A stretch of DNA of 64,000 nt, from the NCBI GenBank assembly GCA_958295665.1, contig OY282560.1:194675011-194739010 (forward strand), given 5' to 3'. This stretch comes from Tipula vernalis (Eukaryota > Arthropoda > Insecta > Diptera > Tipulidae). The notes under the pieces were generated by a model. The model ran no database searches and had not been told where the DNA came from. It was given only the letters and a program-made list of their open reading frames with translations. The position numbers and the translations under genes are program-made. Below are positions 1 through 11,724 of this stretch, piece by piece. The number at the start of each line of letters is the position of its first letter. Positions within the stretch are counted from its first letter, which is position 1.

Positions 1-544
1 TTTTGTATTTTCACCTACGATTTCCTAGGAAAATACAATTTACTTGTATTGTATTGTACGAGTATTTATTGTGTGTACAGAACAGCAAGAGAAACCGAGA
101 TAATAAAATTCGTTTACAATAAAAACCACAAAAAATGTATCGAAGCAGAATTAATTAAGAATAAATATTTAACTTGAGATCAATATTGTTGGTTTTTGTT
201 GCGGAAGATGTTCGATAAATAAACTTAATTTTTTATTTGTCCTATTTTTAGGATATCAATTGATTTTGGTTTAATTAATTTGTTTTTATTTTTATTTAAT
301 TTATTAAGAAAGTGCACATATTATGTAACACAGCCGGCGGATATTAAAAATCTTGTGTCGAATTTTAGTGGTCACGATACGAATTTTATTTGTTGAATTT
401 TTTAAACCGTATAAAGTAAATATTTTTCTAAAGTTTAGATCGACAATAAATTGGGTGATGTAAAAGTTTTAATTGAAAGAGGGGTATTAGGTAGGCAGGC
501 GCGTTTCAATCTAAATACAAATATAAAAATTGTGTAAAAAATGT
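1..544. other. AT-rich DNA, no gene seen
   Basis: No reading frame or repeat in this stretch is recognisable. It is AT-rich with short T and A runs. It may include the outer 5' part of the Helitron that follows, but no terminus can be fixed. Confidence 0.5.
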
Positions 545-1145
545 ATGTGCGCATCAGTTGAGAACGCCTGAACCGATTTGGCTCAATATTTTTTGTTGTG
601 TTCGAAATTGCCAGGTGGTGAAAATATACCGGAAAAGTCGGAAAATTCGGAAAATCGAAAATTATGTTTTTGTACGGGATTTCGCGCGTATCCGGTCCAG
701 ATGGTCTTTTAGAAGAGAGAAATTGGAAAATCTGAGTGGAAAACTCGGAAACTTCCAGAAAAACCCGAAGAAAATTGAATTTTTTTTTGTTCTATGAAAT
801 TTTTAATTTTTTGCATGTTTTGATGATTTTGGACGCTGTAAAGCGTGAATAGTTGATGCAAAGCTTGAAACATCTCAGAAAATCGTGAAATAAATTGATA
901 AAAACACAAAGTTAACGAAATAAATAAGAGATGGCGCTGAGGCGTGCTCATTATTGCCACAACCCAGTAGATGGCGTTGTACCTTGAGTTAGGCATTCTG
1001 CAATTTCACAGGTATCCTTGTCGCATTGTCATTTTCAATTGTGCGAACGTGTTACTTTTTTCCTGCTATTAAATTGGAAATTTAAGTATTAATTCACTGT
1101 TTCATGATATTCGAATTTTTTATTTTTCGATTTAAAAATTGTAAA
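545..1145 (+). other. Probable 5' flank of Helitron
   Basis: This non-coding stretch leads directly into the Helitron remnant. It contains a phrase of the kind that recurs in insect Helitron 5' regions, beginning GAACGCCTGAACCGATTTGG near 561. The open frame at 558-797 is rich in K, R, N and F and shows no family signature. A Helitron 5' TC terminus cannot be located by eye. The assignment is inference from position and the recurring phrase. Confidence 0.35.
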
Positions 1146-3427
1146 ATGCCGCCTGTCAGACGATCGAACCTAGGAAAGAATGCACGGTTTCTGTGAAAAT
1201 GAAACGCAAGAGCAACGCGAAACATTACATGAACAGAGACGTCGACAAGTTCGCGCTTCACGGGCACCAGCTCATGTTCGACAAAACGTAACTCGACGAA
1301 GAAGTGCGATGAACGTCGACTTGAATCGCACTGATTTCAATTATGACTCTACAATCCCCTACAAAGATTTTTGCTGCGTTAATATTGGCGCATTGTCTGC
1401 CGTGTGCCGACATTGCCAAGCATTGAAGTTCCAAACAGAAACGCGAGGGCTATGTTGTGCCGATGGCAAAGTTAAATTGCCAGTTTTGACGTCGACCGGA
1501 GCCATTGCGTGCTTATCTCTATGAAGATACAACGCTATCCAGGCATTTTCTCGCACAGACGCAACAATAAAATTAATGCTTTAACATGACGTCATTTGGA
1601 ACCGATGTTGTTGTTCGTCAACCCGGCTATAATCAATCCCACCTACAAGGGAATGATGTCACCACGTGTTCATTATTTCGATAATGTTGAACGATTGTAG
1701 AAGCGGAGCGTTGATGCCATAAGCAAATATAAAGAACCCAAGTTCCTTCAAATTTATTTCGTTGGAAATTCCAAATTTGAATTAAGTTGTCGTCTCGCTT
1801 TTCAATGCGGAAATGACAAAGTGTCAAGATTCCAATACACGAACGTCATCCCACTGATCAGCATGTGTGGATGCACTTGGAGAATGGACAAAGTGTCTAT
1901 TTCACGAAAGTTAATACAGCACAACGAGCAGAATGATCACCAGCTACAACACTCTCGAATTTCTTCGAAATTTTCCAAAGCGATCCGTTAGCATGAACAT
2001 TGCTTTACTGGAAAATGCCACGCTAATACACTTGGAGCCAGATGACGAAGATATTTCAACGACGAAAGAAAGGTCAACATGTTGCAGGACACGTCGATAT
2101 GTATTCGACTGGTGCACTTGGCCGTGTGTACACCGTTCAACTACAACAAGATGAATGCTTCTATGCTTCCATGTTCGTGGTTCTGCTTCGTTCGAATCGA
2201 TTCGTACTATAGATGGTGCGTTGAGCGCCACTTATCGAGAGGCTTGCCAACGTCTGAATTTCCTAGAAAATGACTCACATTGGGACTCAACACTCGCCGA
2301 TGCCACTGTTCGTGATCATCATAGCGAAGTGTCATCCATCGAACGCATTGGAATTGTGGAACAAACACAAGGAATAAATGACTGACGAGATCGCAACGAA
2401 GCTTTGATCATGATCGAGGACATGTACCTGATCATGATCGAGGACATGCCAGCACGAATTCATTCGATGCACGATGCATTTAATCGTAAATTGCAACGAG
2501 AGCAAGTGTACGATCGAGATTCAAAGAGCCAAATAAGTAGTATAAACGAATGTCTCGCTTTTGAAGACACAGCAAAAGATAGTTTACGACGCATTGATGA
2601 AGGCAGCAGGCGGAATATTCTTCCTCGATACTCCCGGTGGAACAGACAAAACCTTTCTGGGACGGCGGCCGGACAGCACATTCTGCATTGAAGTTGCCGA
2701 TGAATATCCACACGAATGACAAGCCAGTGTGTTCAATGGCAAGAACTAGGTGATGGCCAAGGTATTGCAAGAATGCAAAATCATCATCTGGGACGAGTGC
2801 ACGATTGTTTCGCTCGAATTTTTACATGTTCACGACGTCGAAGAAGAGCTTATCATGAAAGGGTTTCCGGACATCCGCCGGAATTATATGAATCACAAGA
2901 ACAAGGATGTAGACAGTCTGAATTACTTGATACATAGAGGCAACTAACTATCCGACCGAGTTTTTGAATGCGCTTGATTTGCCGGGAATACCACCGCATA
3001 ACTTGATGCTCAAGATCGGATCTGTGATAATTATGCTGCGCAATCTGAACCATCCGAGATTGTGTACAGGAATGCGATTAGCTGTGAAGAAACTGATGAA
3101 CAACGTGATTCAAGCGACGATCATCAAGAGCAAACATAAAGGAGGGGATGTTCTAATTCCGAGAATTCCTTTGATTCTGAATAACACTCCATTCGAATTC
3201 TAGCGCATACAGGTCGCTGTTCGTTAGGCGTTCACTATGACGATTAACAAATTGCAAGGTAAATCGTTGGAAGTGTGCGGAATCAATCTGGAATTTCCGT
3301 GTTTTTCTCATGGTCAGTTGTAGGTCACGTGTTCGAGAGTTATCAAATCATCATCATTGTTCATTTACGCGCCGGCGAACAAAACGAAAAATATTGGTTT
3401 ACCACAATGCATTGTATTGTACTTGAA
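1146..3427 (+). pseudogene. Helitron Rep/helicase protein, decayed and internally deleted
   Basis: Remnant of a rolling-circle Helitron protein, whose normal roles are HUH nicking and SF1 (PIF1-type) helicase. The N-terminus at 1146 begins MPPVRRSNLGKNARF, typical of arthropod Helitrons. After a frameshift the next part runs 1198-1524 (ETQEQRETLHEQRRR; CRHCQALKF). The region around 1860-2330 keeps LENGQSVYFT, ALGRVYTV, TYREACQRL and LENDSHWDSTLADATV in shifting frames. The helicase follows: a Walker A relic (DTPGGTDKTF; the usual GTGKT has become GTDKT) near 2625, a Walker B-like IIIWDECT near 2785, and the terminal helicase block at 2964-3420 ([29 protein letters not shown]). The piece is far shorter than a full Helitron protein of roughly 1,300-1,500 residues. 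The nickase domain is missing and there are many stops and frameshifts, so it is non-functional. Confidence 0.88.
2405..2448 (+). repeat. 24-bp tandem duplication inside Helitron
   Basis: The sequence TGATCATGATCGAGGACATG occurs at 2405-2424 and again at 2429-2448, a 24-bp step. It codes for LIMIEDM twice in the same frame. Helitron proteins normally have one such EALIMIEDM motif, so this is a local duplication. Confidence 0.85.
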
Positions 3428-3480
3428 TAAAATACATTGAATTCTTTTGAATTCCAACTGACTCCAATTCATTTCCACAC

Positions 3481-3653
3481 TGAGAGAAAAAATCCAAAAA
3501 ACCACTCAATTTTCGAGCATCTATCGGCATGAATCGACATTTCATTCACTTTTCAATATATTAGTGTCGAATTCGATGAAAAAGTGAATGCAATGTCCAC
3601 TCAACTCAATCGTCTATTGAGAATTGAGTTGAGTTGTTTGATTTTTTCTCTCA
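3481..3653. mobile_element. Hairpin MITE with about 35-bp imperfect TIRs
   Basis: The left end (TGAGAGAAAAAATCCAAAAA) is repeated inverted at the right end, which finishes TTTGATTTTTTCTCTCA at 3653. Nested inside is a second inverted pair, CATTCACTTTTCA against TGAAAAAGTGAATG. The 173-bp unit can fold as one long hairpin and has no coding capacity, which fits a MITE. No clear target duplication is visible beside the ends, so the superfamily is not assigned. Confidence 0.65.
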
Positions 3654-4540
3654 TCAAAATCAATTTTCGTGAAGGACAAAAGTATTTGCTCGGAACGAAA
3701 TAGTTCGAAATAGGTCAGCTACAATAGTATAATATAAAATCTATGATTCCTGTTGTATCATTATATCAATAAATTGTTGTTGTCTTTCGGAAAATGTTAA
3801 AATGGGTCGAATAAAGAGTAATTGTGCATTCTCGTGAAATATGGAAATTTATTTCCACAGAGCAATTCGTAAAATAATTGATTAATTAATCCTTAATTAA
3901 AATAAAAAATTGTTGCCTCAAAGTATTTTCATCAATGATTGCAGTGCCAATGGTCCATAAAGTTAAAAAAAAATTGTGAAGTGGATTCGATAATAATATC
4001 CATTATTCCGTGAGATTAAGTTTAACGTAACTTAAAATTAACTATCGATAACATCAATTAAATAAGATGCAGTTGAAATATTAAGTAAAAGCTTTTAAAC
4101 TATAACTATTTCTTAGTTTTCGTAATAGCTGTTCTGACATAACATATAACTTATTAATTGGATTTATTAATTTAAACGATTTTACACTCTTTGGTGCATA
4201 TAATGATAGCTATAGACCCGGTGGATATTGTTAAGGTTGAATGGAGTTCGGATAACGATGTTTCTGTAATTCTGCATATCTATATAGGCTTCATGCGACG
4301 TCCCTTGTCATATGTTTACAAAAATTCAGTGATTTTATTTGTAATATTAAGTCAAAAAATATTCTTATTCTTCGAGACATCAACATCGAAATTTTCAATT
4401 TCCCATTTTAATCGCTCATTAACGTGCCTTCCTTTAGACTAACCCTTCATCTACATGTGTCGATCATTTCTTTGCCCGACTTAGGTCAAACGATCTCTCA
4501 TGTTTACGAACTTCGCTAATTGATCTTAAGATTGTGATTT
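3654..4540. other. Non-coding, no feature seen
   Basis: AT-rich sequence. One 83-codon frame at 4191-4442 has no recognisable motif and looks like chance. Confidence 0.5.
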
Positions 4541-5470
4541 TGTGATTGTTGATTTTGCTCTGGATCGCTTTCTTAACACACTCTCGAATTTATTCGAACA
4601 ATGTCTCACACACTCCAAAATTAAAAAAATCAAACTCTTATATCAAAAAAAAGCGTATTACACAAATCGTTTTTCAGTCAACCGCGGTGATGTTAAAAAA
4701 AATTGGAAACTCGACAATGAAATTTTATTAAAAAAAAAATAAAATTATCGGATAATGGGATCCTTCTAACATATGGATCAGATATTGCTAATGAGCTTAA
4801 TAGCTATTTTAAAAGTGTTGCTGATAATTTAGGAGTATCTCCCGTATGATAGTTGTCCAGACACATTTCTTATGACTCCTGCTTCTAACTTTGAAATTGT
4901 ATCTATTATTGAATCGTTAGAACTAAAACAGGCACTTGAAAATGATTGTTTGTCCCGCTATCACCCATATTTTCAATCTTTTTTCATCCAGGTAATTGTA
5001 CCTGTGAGACTCAAATTGGCTACCCTACGATTATTGCGATATTCCAAATGGTGACCACAACCGTAAAACAAACTATAGACCTATTCCTCTCCAGCGAGCG
5101 GTTCTAAAAGTTCTTGAAAAGGTAGTCAAAAAACGATTTATCATAATTTTATATCAGTTTCCTATTCTTGGTACTCATCAAAACGAATTTCTTCAAAACA
5201 TGAGTACTGAGACGGCTTTGCTGGAGTCCTTGAATAACATTTACAAAGGAATAAAAGGTGATAAAGTTTATGTGGGTTGTTTTTTTGATGCTACGCAAGC
5301 CTTTCATAAATGTCTCCTACCTATTCTTTTTGACATTATGTTAGAGGTGTTCCAAACAAATAGTTTGCTTCTTATTTCGCAAACTGAACGGTGAGAGTCA
5401 ACATAAATCGAACGTTTCGTATACAAGAACGATATCCAGAACTAACAAGTTTTTTATAAAAGCTGAAAAC
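4541..5470 (+). pseudogene. LINE reverse transcriptase fragment, CR1-like
   Basis: Decayed ORF2 part of a non-LTR retrotransposon. The linker between endonuclease and RT is visible at 4542-4742, followed in other frames by IANELNSYFKSVADNLG near 4785 and a SNFEIVSIIESL motif near 4885. RT motifs follow: a degraded RPI.LLPVLSKVLEK segment near 5080-5120, STETALLESLNNIYKGIKG at 5203, and CFFDATQAFHK near 5278, which is the first catalytic Asp block (usual form FxDxxKAFD). RGVPN..FASYFAN follows near 5343. The YADD box is not present, so the copy is truncated before the catalytic core ends. The wording of the motifs suggests the CR1/Jockey side of LINEs. It is interrupted by stops and at least three frameshifts. 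Confidence 0.72.
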
Positions 5471-5485
5471 ATAACTAACGGATTT

Positions 5486-5925
5486 TTGAACAACGTAAAT
5501 TTATGCATATTAAAATCGAACAAAGGCAATAAAACTGTAATAATGGAGACAACAGATTACGAACTAAATTTTATGGACTTACTTCAGGATACAGGTGAAA
5601 ATAATCTGTCACAAGAACCAGATGAAAATAATCCTGAAGAAGACTCAGGAAATTTTCAGGGGACACAGAATTCAGACACGGAAGACTAAATTTTCTCCCG
5701 TATCTGAAGTGTTATAATGAACATCTTAAGCGCGAAATAACACTTTTAATTGGCACAGGCGCGAATAAAAACGTGATTAAACCAGAAATAGTCGGTTTAA
5801 TGAAGCCTACTTTTAAAGAGGCGACAAAAAAACAATATTTGAAAATCTGCTTGAAATCATCTTCAATCAAACCAACCACATTGACCCTAATGAAATTAGT
5901 AAACAAACTAATAAAATATTTAGAA
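5486..5925 (+). pseudogene. pol: Errantivirus 1: Gag C-terminus and protease remnant
   Basis: Part of an old insect errantivirus (gypsy) copy. The frame at 5486-5689 is acidic (Asp/Glu-rich) and ends in NFQGT, as expected just before an errantivirus protease. A frameshift near 5688 then leads to YNEHLKREITLLIGTGANKN. The protease active site would normally read DTGA. Here the catalytic Asp is Gly (GGC for GAC at about 5752), so the enzyme would be dead. About 100 bases later the frame runs into integrase C-terminal sequence, so RT, RNase H and most of integrase have been deleted. Confidence 0.75.
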
Positions 5926-6149
5926 ATGTAACTCTAAATATAGAAGGCGCGGTTAAAAGAATGGAGAAACAAAATACTAACAAAGAAAATCCACCTGACC
6001 TAGTAGAATATCAATTGGTATTTTTAAAGCCAAACACAAGATCTAAAACACAACCTAGAGGAGTCAAAGCTCAAGTCAAAAATATAACTTCTAAAACATT
6101 CAATATAAATAAAAATATTAAACGAAATAAAAATAAAATCAAGAGATAA
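5830..6149 (+). pseudogene. pol: Errantivirus 1: integrase C-terminal fragment
   Basis: One open frame holds the end of an errantivirus integrase: a segment near FNQTNHIDPNEIS, then IFRNVTLNIEGAVKRMEK, a LKPNTRSKTQPRG motif, and a basic tail ending KRNKNKIKR. These match the C-terminal, chromatin- and RNA-binding part of gypsy-type integrases. The catalytic DDE core is absent. It lies downstream of protease sequence with an abrupt join at about 5820-5830, the signature of an internal deletion of roughly the RT-RH-IN core. It ends about 200 bases before env. Confidence 0.7.
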
Positions 6150-6324
6150 AAAAGAAACTTAACAATTATATACATTTTTTTCCCACATAATAATAAGTAA
6201 AAATCTATTATTAAAAACCTATTATAAAATATTGTTAATTAAATAGAAATAAATATTAAAAAAAAAAAAACAAATACAAAATTAATCATTGAAACAAAAA
6301 AAAATACAAATAAATAGAATATAA

Positions 6325-6347
6325 ATTTTTATTATTTTAAATTTCAG
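6325..6347 (+). promoter_or_regulatory. Candidate env splice acceptor
   Basis: A T-rich tract ends in ATTTCAG at 6347, ten bases before the env ATG at 6357. Errantivirus env is normally made from a spliced subgenomic mRNA, and an acceptor exactly here fits. Errantivirus 2 has a comparable tract before its env. This is a sequence-only prediction. Confidence 0.5.
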
Positions 6348-6356
6348 AAAATAACA

Positions 6357-7940
6357 ATGTTATGGAAAATATTTGCTTTGACTACCTTATTTTATCAATA
6401 TAAGATGCAAAAACTAGAAATAAAAAACCTACAAGAAGACCCTATATTAATAATAAAATCGGGTCAATGTAGAATCCAAACAGGAAATATTAAAATTATT
6501 CACTCTATTAACCTTACTAACATAGAAATAACAGTAGAACTTATTAACAAATTAAACATCAATGTATCATTTGATAAGTTAGAACTAGACAATATAGTCA
6601 AACAAAAATTAAAGAGAATATATAGCAACCTACGCCAAATAAAACCAAAACAGTATAACAGGTATAAACGATGGGATAGTTTAGGCTCTGCATGGAAATG
6701 GATTGCCGGAAACCCGGATGCGGATGATCTGCGTGTGATTAACACCACAATGAACCAGCTGATTGACACAAACAATCAACAAATCCTAATTAATCAACAA
6801 ATTGACAAAAGGATTCAAATTATTACGGATACCGTGAACAGAGCGGTAGCCAATAGCACTATCAGTAACAAAATAGTTCAAACGGAAATCGAGATGCTGG
6901 CAACAATAGTAAGCATAGATTCCATTAATACAATCCTGGAAGATATTCAAGACGCGATAATTAGAACAAAAGCGAACCTCCCAAGTTGAAAAATTCTAGC
7001 AATAAACGAAATACTAATGATAAAGGACTTATTGGTCAACCAGGGAATCAATATCACAATACCGGATGAAGCACTCAAGTACGTTACACCAAAAATAGCT
7101 GTGAATGGCGAGACATTGCTCTACATACTTCAAGTACCAAAATTAGAAAAGGAAAACTCTGAAATAATGATGATTGTACCACTAGTAGTTAATGGCACAA
7201 TCCTAAAGGACCACCCTCAATACCTCATTAAGAGTAAAGAAAAACTATACTCCACATTAGATCACAAAAGTTACGTCCAGAGACATTCTGAAATTCAAGA
7301 GTTCCAGGACGATTGTGTCAAACCACTAATAATGGGAACGAGAAGCAACTGCAAAGTGATATCAGAGATGGAAACGAAACTACAGTTTATTTCAGAAAAT
7401 AAACTTATTATAAACAACGCGAAGAACGAAAAATTATCTTCTGACTGTGGACCCAACAATCGAACACTATCCGGGAACCTCCTAATAACATTCTGGAACT
7501 GCACTATAGCAATTAAAAACAGGGAATTTCAATCCTACGACATAACAAGCGATGTGCAAGAAACACAGGGAGCACTCTACAACCTACAAGCAACCCGACA
7601 ATTAGTGAAAACGCTGAACATCGATACAATTAACCAAGAAAACATACAAAACAGGAAACAAATCAAAAATGTATACATGGAACAACTCAGCCACAAAAAC
7701 TGGATATGGACACTATCGGGAGGCGTTTTACTCTCATCAATCACGATAATAGTCTTAATCATTTACATTACCCTCCGTTATTATCAAACTGCGACAATAA
7801 AAATAACAAAGCCAAGTATTTCCGAGACACAGGAAACCAATCAATTAAACCAACTATCAAATATCATAAGAGAAGCTTCCAAAAAACTAAAGGACGGGGA
7901 CGCCATTTCTCCACACCCCCCCCCCCCCCCCCCCGGATGA
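6357..7940 (+). pseudogene. env: Errantivirus 1 envelope glycoprotein, one in-frame stop
   Basis: Envelope fusion glycoprotein of an errantivirus. This family is related to baculovirus F proteins and acts at membranes in cell entry. The frame has 528 codons, broken only by a TGA at 6987-6989, and the same frame is open again to 7937. Visible parts: an N-terminal surface segment; a basic RYKR furin-type site near residue 101; immediately after it the fusion-peptide region with LGSAWKWIAGNPDADD; a helical stretch rich in N, Q, I and T; Cys residues and N-glycosylation sites (NGT, NRT, NCT) in the second half; and a membrane segment near 7715-7775 (WTLSGGVLLSSITIIVLIIY). The tail ends in a proline run encoded by a C19 tract. 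Length and order match the family. No clear N-terminal signal peptide beyond MLWKIFALTTLFYQY. The surrounding pol is largely deleted. I cannot say from sequence whether the TGA is a real null, a read-through site or an assembly error. Confidence 0.85.
7916..7934 (+). repeat. C19 homopolymer at env 3' end
   Basis: Nineteen consecutive C residues encode the terminal prolines of env. Such a run is very unusual in this AT-rich window and is length-unstable, so the reading frame of the last codons is uncertain. Confidence 0.9.
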
Positions 7941-8259
7941 GTTGTATGCCAACAAAGTATATAATCACAACACAATAAAGTGTATAGTTTCAATCTACAT
8001 TCCAACAAATTGCATAGTTGCATTTCACACATTTTGAAATGCAACATAAGACGTAGACGAAACAATGAGGATCATACGAGTAACTAGAACCAACAAAAAG
8101 TAGCTGACTATGTACAACGTAAATATTGTAGACATAGTCAATTTCAACTTTAAGCAAATAAATTAAATAAAAGCTAGTTCTTATCTTAACGTAGAATAGT
8201 TAACATGTAAAAATTGTAAAAGAAAAAATAAAGAATAAAATAATTTTTTTTATGACCTC
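7941..8259. other. Errantivirus 1 3' flank, no LTR recognised
   Basis: AT-rich, with several AATAAA-like strings near 8160-8240. No purine-rich tract followed by AGTTAAC, as seen in errantivirus 2, is present, so the 3' LTR is lost or unrecognisable. Confidence 0.45.
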
Positions 8260-8653
<394 letters not shown>

Positions 8654-11329
8654 CAGAAACAGAGCTAGAGACTAAAATCTAATGTAAATTCTGTATATTT
8701 GTTCAAATTTCTGGAACCATTTAAATTTTATAACTTTAATTTTGAAAAATTGTCTTAAAAAATAATTTCTAACTATAAATCTTTCCTTAGAATTCCTAAA
8801 TTTCATAAATTGTAATAATTTTCTCAGATTTGTAAATTTCGTGGTTTCTTCAACTTTTACAAATTTGCTTACAAATTTTGTAAAACTAGACTAATTAAAT
8901 AAGTTCTGACACTTTTGTAGTTTCTTTAATTTTAAATTTTTCTAATTCTGTAAATCAAACCAATTCCACAACTTTTATAAATCAATAATGAAAGCTACCA
9001 ATTTGCCTAATTCTAAAACTCTATTAGATCTAAAAGCAACTTGTAATTCTATATGTTCTAACCATTCTTAAAATACTGAGACTCCTACCTATCAAAACTA
9101 TTAAATTTTTAAAATTTCTGTAAAACTCCGCCCACCCTACACCGTTTAAGAGCTCCCTTAATCTTGAAAATACTTTTTACCCTCTAAGTTCCTTAAATTT
9201 AAAAAATTATGTTCAGAGTTTATTGAATTTATATAATTTGGAGAATTCTCTTTTCCAATTTTCTAAATCCTACAAATTTCAAATAAATTTTCATACAAAC
9301 AAATATCTTTTGATAAAATAGCGACATTGTCCTGTATTCCCAAAAATCACCGGACGTTTACAAATTATTAGAAAACAGACTTCACCATCCCCTTAATTAA
9401 CTAAATAAACTAAGAAATCAATCTCGGGATGAATCTGCTTTGAAAAATTTCTGCCCCATGCCTCGAAAGGCCAGCTTTGCCCTTAAATAAATTAACCTAA
9501 AATTGCAAGAAAAGCCAAATGTTTCATGATTTGAAGACGATTTGAAGAAAACTGATTTGAAGAAAACAGGGCCCAGTATTTAGATTTGAATCTATACTAA
9601 GTTCCGCATTAGATAACGAATTAAGATGATAGCCAAAACAGTAATCGATGGTTGATTTTCTTTTAATTGTTTTTAACAGAAACTTTACATTTGAATAATT
9701 ATTATTAATAGTAAAATTCCCTAAAGTTGTAAATCATAAAATTCTACCAAGGCAATGAGACATAAATAAACATTTATTTCGCTTTAAATAATTAAAATGT
9801 TGTTAAAAAGACTAACCAGCATATAATTCATCAAGCCACTTATTACTCGAAGACCATTAATTTTAAATTGTAGTCGGATAGTTGACAACTTTGCTTTAAT
9901 TCTAAACTACTGCTACATTAAATTACACAATACACATCACAACTCACACTCGCACATATGTATACAAAATAGGGCAAGCAATATTGTTTTGCACTATTTG
10001 ATAGGCATATGTCGATCACACTATTTCACTGTATTACATTATCACAGTACTAATTATGAAATTTTCAATTTTAATTCTTACATAATTTTAAGACTTTCAT
10101 AATAATGACGCCGCTAATTTTTATTTAATTAGCATTAGTACCTTAACTTTACGTCTCACCTTTTCAACTAACTGGTTTTAGTAAAATAAAAAACAAAAAT
10201 TCGCTCGAGTCTCGAGGTCATTTTGCTCGTCGTTTTATATTTATTGTTTTGGTTTGATTGTGTGTTATCTCTTTCCGTGCCATTATTGCATTTCAATCAT
10301 ATTGTGTGCTTCGGCATCATAAAACATTTCACAGAACTTTACAACAGCAAACTAAAGTTAGTAAGAGAACAAATTTGGATTTATGAGCCATTGGATTACC
10401 AAAATGATAAACTAAACCCTCTTGAGTATTTTTGACAAAGTTTTCTTTATTCCACAATATAAAATAAACTCTTTGCACAACAATGATTAAGATGATCAGC
10501 TCACAACTTACGTTTAAAAGCACTGAAGTTTTTTGTCAATAGTCAAATATAGGAAAACATCGTTCTCCTTTCACCTGGAAAATTGTGGAAAATCAGTTTA
10601 ATCTAGAATGCGAGATAGGCAAGAATATCTTAACATTGGAGGAAATTTTTTCTCAATAGAACCGACATCAATCATCTGACGCCATCTCATTTTTTTTTTA
10701 ACTTTGACTAGCAAAATACCAGAAATAGATTTTAGCGACCTTAAAATATCGAACCTTACTAGATGGCAAATACTTCAACTAATGTGCCAGAATTTTTGGA
10801 AGTGATTGTATATAGAATATCTTACATCGCTCAAAAAACATTCTAGTAAGCTACCCATTAGCCAAAGGCTGCTAGGTAGAACAATTAAAACCCATTTAAG
10901 GTATGAAGGAATGTATATTTGGTATGCTATATGCAACAAAGTGGTTGTATCAGGTTGTCTCGCTAGGCTATTTATTATACCTGGCTAGGCTAGTGTGCTA
11001 TATAAATCTTTATATTTTTAGAAATTTCTTAGGCGCTTTACGAGCTTTTAAGTTTAGAACAAGATAAAAACTTATAACGGTTAAATTATCATCTCAACCC
11101 GGTTTGAGAATTGGCTCAGAAGTAGCCAATGGAACCTTCAATTTTTAACATTTTTATGTTTATTTTTAACTGCGAGAAAAGTTTGTATACAACAAACTAA
11201 AATCCTGGGATGGGTTTTAACGGTCTGATAAAATGTCAGGGATGAGGTTTTACTAACATAAATACTGTGTATTGTGAAGCAGGATAAACATATTCCCGTT
11301 CCCATAACGCTCGATTTGGCAAATATAAT
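8654..11329. other. Non-coding AT-rich stretch
   Basis: About 2.7 kb with no recognisable gene. The part at 8700-9300 has many short oligo-T and oligo-A tracts. The open frames at 10223-10435 and 10806-10988 are short, compositionally like their surroundings and carry no known motif. Confidence 0.55.
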
Positions 11330-11460
11330 TTCAAACTTTCCTCAAGTTTTCGTCGATTTTTAATTTATTTCTAACTCAATAGAGTGTTTTCCAGATATTT
11401 TCGATCGGATTAGGATCTGAAGTCGACGGCAGGAGATTCAATGATTGATCGACTTCGATG
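11330..11460 (-). pseudogene. Possible Tc1-type transposase scrap
   Basis: On the minus strand the segment reads DPNPIENIWKTL, close to the PDLNPIENLW block that carries the last catalytic Glu of Tc1 transposases. A stop follows within a few codons. Only this block is recognisable, so the call rests on a single motif. Confidence 0.45.
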
Positions 11461-11724
11461 TTAAACACTGAGAAAATTTCTGGATGTATTGAAATGTTTG
11501 GGTTGTGTGTGAGTATTTATGTGTTTGTTTTCTGGAGCAGGAGGGAACCTTCGAATGGCTTCATTTGTTGCAGACCATGTTTGGACATGGGTACGATGAA
11601 CAATTTATCACTCACTCGAATTAAGCGCCCTTGCTTGTATAGAGGGGGACTTGGATATCTATCGATCGATTACCCCGGTAGGTAACACCATATTTTATAC
11701 CATGTAGTCATGGTCTGAATCCGT

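Noticed and set aside
3439..3454. GAATTC-TTTT-GAATTC hairpin as the Helitron 3' end
   Set aside because: A CTGA lies nearby but the next base is not T and spacing is short, so a CTRR terminus cannot be supported.
7706..7978. 90-codon plus-strand frame ending in a proline run
   Set aside because: It is a shifted-frame shadow of env and lies over the poly-C tract.
7841..8065. Minus-strand frame with a glycine run
   Set aside because: Glycines come from the complement of the C19 tract; no family motif.
10223..10435. 70-codon hydrophobic frame as a small membrane protein
   Set aside because: No motif and the composition equals the surrounding AT-rich DNA.
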